From Prosopocoilus inquinatus (Eukaryota; Arthropoda; Insecta; Coleoptera; Lucanidae), in contig CM069877.1 of the NCBI GenBank assembly GCA_036172665.1, positions 23,771,001 through 23,835,000 of the forward strand: DNA of 64,000 bases, given 5' to 3'. The notes under the pieces are model-generated. The model was not told where the DNA came from. It did no database searches and saw only the letters and a program-made list of their open reading frames with translations. Within the stretch, counting starts at the first letter, position 1. Every line of letters begins with the position of its first letter. Shown here piece after piece: positions 59,930 to 64,000 of this stretch. The translations under genes were made by a program, and so were the position numbers.

Positions 59930-60475
59930 GTGAACTTCGAAACCTTCATGTCTCATCACGCCGAAGGAAGCAAGGCACGGTTTGGAGTGACCACGGAGAA
60001 GCAACAAGATCTCTTTAAAGTGCCACTGGAGTACAGTCTGGCCCACTGCGTAGCAGAAGACCTGAAAATGTCCAAAGGAATCGCTCAGGTGTTTAGGAAG
60101 AAATTTGGCCAAATCGAGGAGCTCCGAAGACAGCATCCCGTGGTAGGCAAGAGTCTGCAGATCATCGATTCGACGGCAGATTGGAGGCGCCACGTGCATT
60201 ATTTAGTCACTAAGAAGAGATCAAGTGGTAAACCTGACTATTACAGTATGTGGAGAGCCCTATATAGCCTGAGGAGACAGCTAATAGAGAACCACCAAAC
60301 GAAGTTAGCCATCCCCAAATTGGACTGCGGATTGGACGGACTAGACTGGAGAGTAATTCGAAGCATACTGGAAGTCATCTTCCACAGAACGGGAATTGAA
60401 GTCCTAGTCTACAGCCACCACCCACAGGCAATAGTCAGCAACAGCAAAACCGTGGACTGCTACTTCTTCCACTCT
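59930..60475 (+). pseudogene. Macrodomain of Gypsy element C, open but truncated
   Basis: Same TARG1-like domain as in element B, open from 59930. The catalytic Lys (LVTKK) and Asp (CGLD) are kept, but the Gly before Cys is changed to Asp (LDCGLD). The CCCH finger is cut after its first Cys (DCYFFH), where unrelated sequence begins. Confidence 0.85.
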
Positions 60476-61339
60476 TTAGGATGCGTAGAAATTTTCATTT
60501 TAAATGTTTAGTTCCGTTTTGAGTATTTTGGAAATTAATAATAATAATTTTTTTACAACGGCGAATGCATTCCTTCGAATAATTGTAGAAACTATGTACT
60601 TTCCTTTGGGAAGTTATTACAAAGCACATTTTCTCCCTTTACTTTGGTCGGAACCGGCATTTTTACATTTAAATATTAGGCGCTGTATTTGAATATGGAC
60701 CGATGACGTCACAACAGCGGTCGGAGCGGGCTAGGAGAGAGGTTTATTTGCAATTGAAAATTTTTGTCCAAACTGTTGTAGTAACGTATTTATCCGCAGA
60801 GATGGCGCTAGGAGTAATTGTAAATTTGGCGCGAATGAAATGTCAAATGTTGTCAATGTTAATTGCTTTAGTGATGGCGGTGATGGTGATCGTTTAAGTA
60901 AATTAAAGAACTGGCACAAATATAATGGGTTAAATCAAATTGTCCATTAAATAAACATTGTTGATGATTAAATTATTTTTGTGTGACCAGAGAATAGTCT
61001 CCAATATTAACAGAGTTTGAGGAAAAAGGACCTCGCAAGATCTGCAAAAGAAGATTTAAATGTGTAGTTATTGGATGCAATTCTTGTTCCAATCAGACCA
61101 AATTTCCTTCAATTTGGAATTGGAGCTGTTAATTTAGGTAACGAAGCCCTGTGACAATTATCTAAAATGTTTTTATGTTAATAAGGAAAAATTGTTGAAA
61201 AACTGATAAAGGGTAAGTAATACGATTTTTTTAATTGTTTTGACATTATAATGCATTTATATATCATTTTCTTCATTTATATTTACATAAGTTTGTAACC
61301 TCACCGAGAACAAAATTTTTAGCACGAGAAAATAATGGT
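60476..61339. other. No gene recognised
   Basis: Unrelated AT-rich sequence follows the truncated element. A GC-richer stretch at 60700-60850 contains ATGACGTCAC and AGATGGCGC words. Nothing else supported. Confidence 0.45.
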
Positions 61340-61801
61340 GAAGGCATACAATTTTTTGAAGATTATCGACAGCGAACTGAAACTCACAGACGGCAACACT
61401 CTCGAATCAAGGTTAAGGGAGACATAAGAATCAAGGAACCTGTGGAAAATGGCCTCAAGAGCATTCGACTGGAAGAGGCTCTGTATGTTCCAGATCTGAA
61501 AACTAACCTCCTTTCCGTGGCCAAAATTGTCAACAGAAATCACCAGGTGATTTTCAAGAAAGATCCTGTCGTCAAACAAGATAACGAAGGAATAACCAAA
61601 ATGATGGCGGATCGTGTAGGTGATTTGTTCTACCTTCGGGAGAAACCTCAGACGGCGTTCACTGCAGTCAAGAACCAGCGGCCGCCGATCGACATTTGGC
61701 ACGAAAGGTTAGGAGTAGTACAGCTAGCGGGATCCTTGGACAGTTTGACCTTGAAAAAAATTGCGGATGGATATGTGTTCATCCCAAGTGACCATCGTTG
61801 A
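61340..61801 (+). pseudogene. Ty1/Copia pol fragment (protease to integrase start)
   Basis: LKLTDGNTLESR, then a frameshift, VKGDIRIKEPVENGL, LEEALYVPDLKTNLLSV, FKKD, GDLFYLREKP and IDIWHERLG. This is the order of Copia-type Pol between the protease and the GAG-pre-integrase motif. No larger ORF remains. Confidence 0.75.
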
Positions 61802-63480
61802 AGGTCATCCCCTAAGTTAGGGGAGTGATTTAAGAAGTGAAGAAGTTAACCCTTTAGTTCCTGAGCCGAAGAGGCAGAAAAACCTTTAGTTCTTGCAGCT
61901 CTGAAGAATGTTGGCAATGACGTCATAATACCAGAAGAGGTTGTTGAGAAAAAAAAATTAATTCAATCCCCGTTTAGTTCTCGAAGAAGGATTGTTATTT
62001 TATCAAGCGTGTTCGTATAACGAGTCAATGAACTCTGAAAAATGTGCAGATTCAGCAAAACTAGTCCAAGGCTTCTTTTATCGAACCCACTTGTAGTGTG
62101 TTGTACGTGTTTGTCAAAGTGCAAGCTTGCTTAAATTTTTTATGAATTTTCTAATTTTTATTTCTATAAATATTTTTAAGGACGTTTTTTCCCGTCAAAG
62201 AACTTATGAAAATTAATTACGTCTAAAATAAATAATAATAATAAAAATCTTTAAATTTCGAAAGAAAAAAGTAAAGTCGGTTCTCTTGCAATTTTGTAAT
62301 AATATGTTCGTTTTTTTTGCATAAGAAATACTGCTTATAATTAAGATTCGTAAGTGTGGTATTTCAGAAGGAATGTCAGCAAAATTCTTTCTTGTTCGAG
62401 CAATGACTGAACGACGTTGTAATTTTACCTTAGGACAGGTCAGGAGAGAAAATGATAAAATTTTTCGCTATAGATAAACTATCTATTTATTTATATATTT
62501 TTTTAAAGAAAAAGCTAAATGTACATTTTTACATATTCTTACAAATAATTGTCATGTATTTCCAAATACACCAGACAACACCAGACATCTTATGTTAAAT
62601 AATTAAAATTGTTTCGGAGAGCAAAAAAAAAACGTTGTCACGTCGAATTGTCCACGATAGTTCGGTCACTTGACCAATTAATTGTGCATTACGATCACCG
62701 TACACTATCATGTAATCATCGTCGGAATGGTTAAAATGTAGCACGATATTCTTCATCGATGATGTCTGCTCCAACGTCCGTAAAATTTTTTCAATGCTAT
62801 CTTGGTACTATACAGGGAGTTGAATTTTTGTTTATCTCAACATTGATCATTTCTTTGTCTCTTGCTGGGCCTATGTTATTACATATGGTCTTCCTAAATC
62901 GTAGACAACAGCTTTGGTTGATTCTTTTGCAGGTGTAATTAAATTTTAATTTTTCTGTGGTAGGTGTTGTTCGTTTACGACTACAAAGAAGAAATATAAC
63001 TGTAGAGATAAGAAAAAGAAAAATATTGAAAAGCTTACCTGATAAAGTTATCTTTGAGCAACTGCAAATTGAAACTGTTGTATGGTTCAATTCATTTTTT
63101 GATTTTTTTAAAACCTCGGCATTACAAAAAAAAAGAAAATAAAAGAAAGCGGCCATTTACCTGCAAAGACAGGATTCAACGTGTTTGAACAAAACAAGTA
63201 ATAACATCCGGTTGGGTCAGAAGTGTGTTTGACATTTTAGAAAAAAAAATAATAATAATAATAATAACTATCGTTTTACAGAACGAGATTCTCGTTTAAT
63301 TAATTTTTGAAAAATAAGCAGAAGTTCATTTTTTCTGGAGAAACAAAAATAAGTCATATTCGTTGAGTTGAATGAACTCTTGCAATAAGTGTTGGAAATG
63401 CGTTAAAATAACCATATTGAATATAATGTTCTCGAAAGGATGACTAAATGTATTGCGGTTATTTTACTTAGAAAAAGGGT
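61802..63480. other. No gene recognised
   Basis: AT-rich noncoding. Small ORFs (62797-63156, 62957-63142) have no recognised family. An ATAATAATAATAATAATAA run lies near 63250. Confidence 0.45.
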
Positions 63481-63657
63481 TCAGGTAGCCTTACAGTAAG
63501 TTGGTTCTCTCTGCGTAGCCGTGCCGTAATGACACAAAAACTGTATTCCTTTATATAATTATAATTTTAATAAAGCCCAGGAGTATTAACTCGCAATTAA
63601 TTTATAAGTGAATCATATAAACTGAAGTTAAGCACGCGGCATAAAAATTAAGTAAAA

Positions 63658-63774
63658 TGGCTACAGCAACCGGTTTCGCGAACATCGAAAAACTAACCGA
63701 AAATAATTATGAACTGTGGAAAGTACAGGTTAAAAGTGTATTAGTGTTTAATGACTTATGGCAGTATGTGGATG
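63658..63774 (+). pseudogene. Ty1/Copia gag start, cut off
   Basis: From ATG at 63658: MATATGFANIEKL, NYELWKVQVKSVLVFNDLWQ, YVDE. This is the usual beginning of Copia gag. It stops abruptly where Gypsy integrase DNA begins. The upstream 500 bp may include LTR sequence that I could not delimit. Confidence 0.75.
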
Positions 63775-64000
63775 AGAGCCGAGACTGCCCTGCGACCTGA
63801 AGTTTGGTGTGAAGCCTGGCGAAGTCTCTGCCGACGAAGTTTACGTGAGCAAATTACGCAGGAAAATGGACGACATCCACAACCAAGTGCGTCGCAATAT
63901 ACAGACGGCCAGCGATCGGATGAAGGAGCACTATGACATCAACGCTCAACACGGGGGTACCAACCTGGAGTACTGGTTTGGCTTTATAACCACCAAAGAC
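63775..64000 (+). pseudogene. Third Gypsy fragment (integrase), identical to element C
   Basis: From GAGAGCCGAGACTGCCC to the window end it matches 59527-59752 with no difference that I can see, including the one-base deletion (GGGGGTACC) that element B lacks. The piece therefore derives from the element C lineage. Confidence 0.88.

Larger units (their letters stand above)
56647..60475 (+). mobile_element. Gypsy element C, internally deleted copy of element B
   Basis: Starts with the LTR beginning TGTGGCGAGCC (56647-56802, itself shortened). It then jumps directly into pol at CGCTCGAGTAGTCC, so gag, the primer site and most of protease are deleted. It ends abruptly inside the CCCH-finger codons (about 60475). 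Nucleotide identity to element B is very high. Confidence 0.85.

Noticed and set aside
1..64000. tRNA, rRNA and CRISPR features
   Set aside because: No cloverleaf, rRNA-like block or spacer-repeat array was recognised; tandem repeats present are the GGT run and the 312-bp units.

Overview
The window is AT-rich, intron-bearing eukaryotic DNA with a very dense load of transposable elements. The mix (mdg1/412-like and CsRn1-like Ty3/Gypsy elements, Ty1/Copia, Penelope-like, DD41D Tc1/mariner, hAT, PIF/Harbinger and P-element remnants) suggests an arthropod, most likely an insect and perhaps a beetle. The order cannot be fixed from sequence alone. No rRNA, tRNA or CRISPR array was recognised.

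One host gene is certain. It encodes the proteasome activator PA200/BLM10 (PSME4), on the + strand. Seventeen exons (12637-33548) join with consistent reading phase at every junction into 1757 codons plus stop, ending in the family's Tyr-Tyr-Ala tail. About 80-90 N-terminal residues are missing and probably lie upstream of the window. Most introns are 50-100 bp, but five are swollen (about 0.9, 1.4, 4.5, 8.1 kb, and the one before the first visible exon) and hold nearly all the gene's mobile DNA.

Layout: 1-3465 holds a Penelope terminal repeat and a possible solo LTR split by a MITE. 3466-5549 is a mariner-like relic. 5557-12453 is a decayed Gypsy element with a SAP/coiled-coil gag, a tandemly duplicated RT segment and a Penelope insertion. 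12637-33548 is PSME4; its 8.1 kb intron holds a Gypsy element and its 4.5 kb intron holds MITEs, a palindrome and a hAT relic. 33843-38420 is a field of repeats. 39002-46614 is a broken Mutator-like/YqaJ gene whose intron contains a hAT that itself contains a DD41D element with an intact-looking transposase. 47288-47995 is a P-element relic. 48120-52393 is a nearly complete CsRn1-like element with a 4-bp target duplication. 53358-56442 is a Harbinger element. 56647-60475 is a second, deleted copy of the intronic Gypsy. 61340-64000 holds Copia fragments and a third Gypsy piece.

The most unusual observation is in the intronic Gypsy (17872-22501). Downstream of integrase, in the same reading frame, its pol continues into a macrodomain of the TARG1/OARD1 type, with the two positions matching the known catalytic Lys and Asp conserved, followed by a CCCH zinc finger that runs into the 3' LTR. 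The second copy keeps the macrodomain but loses the finger. This looks like capture of an ADP-ribosyl hydrolase by a retrotransposon.
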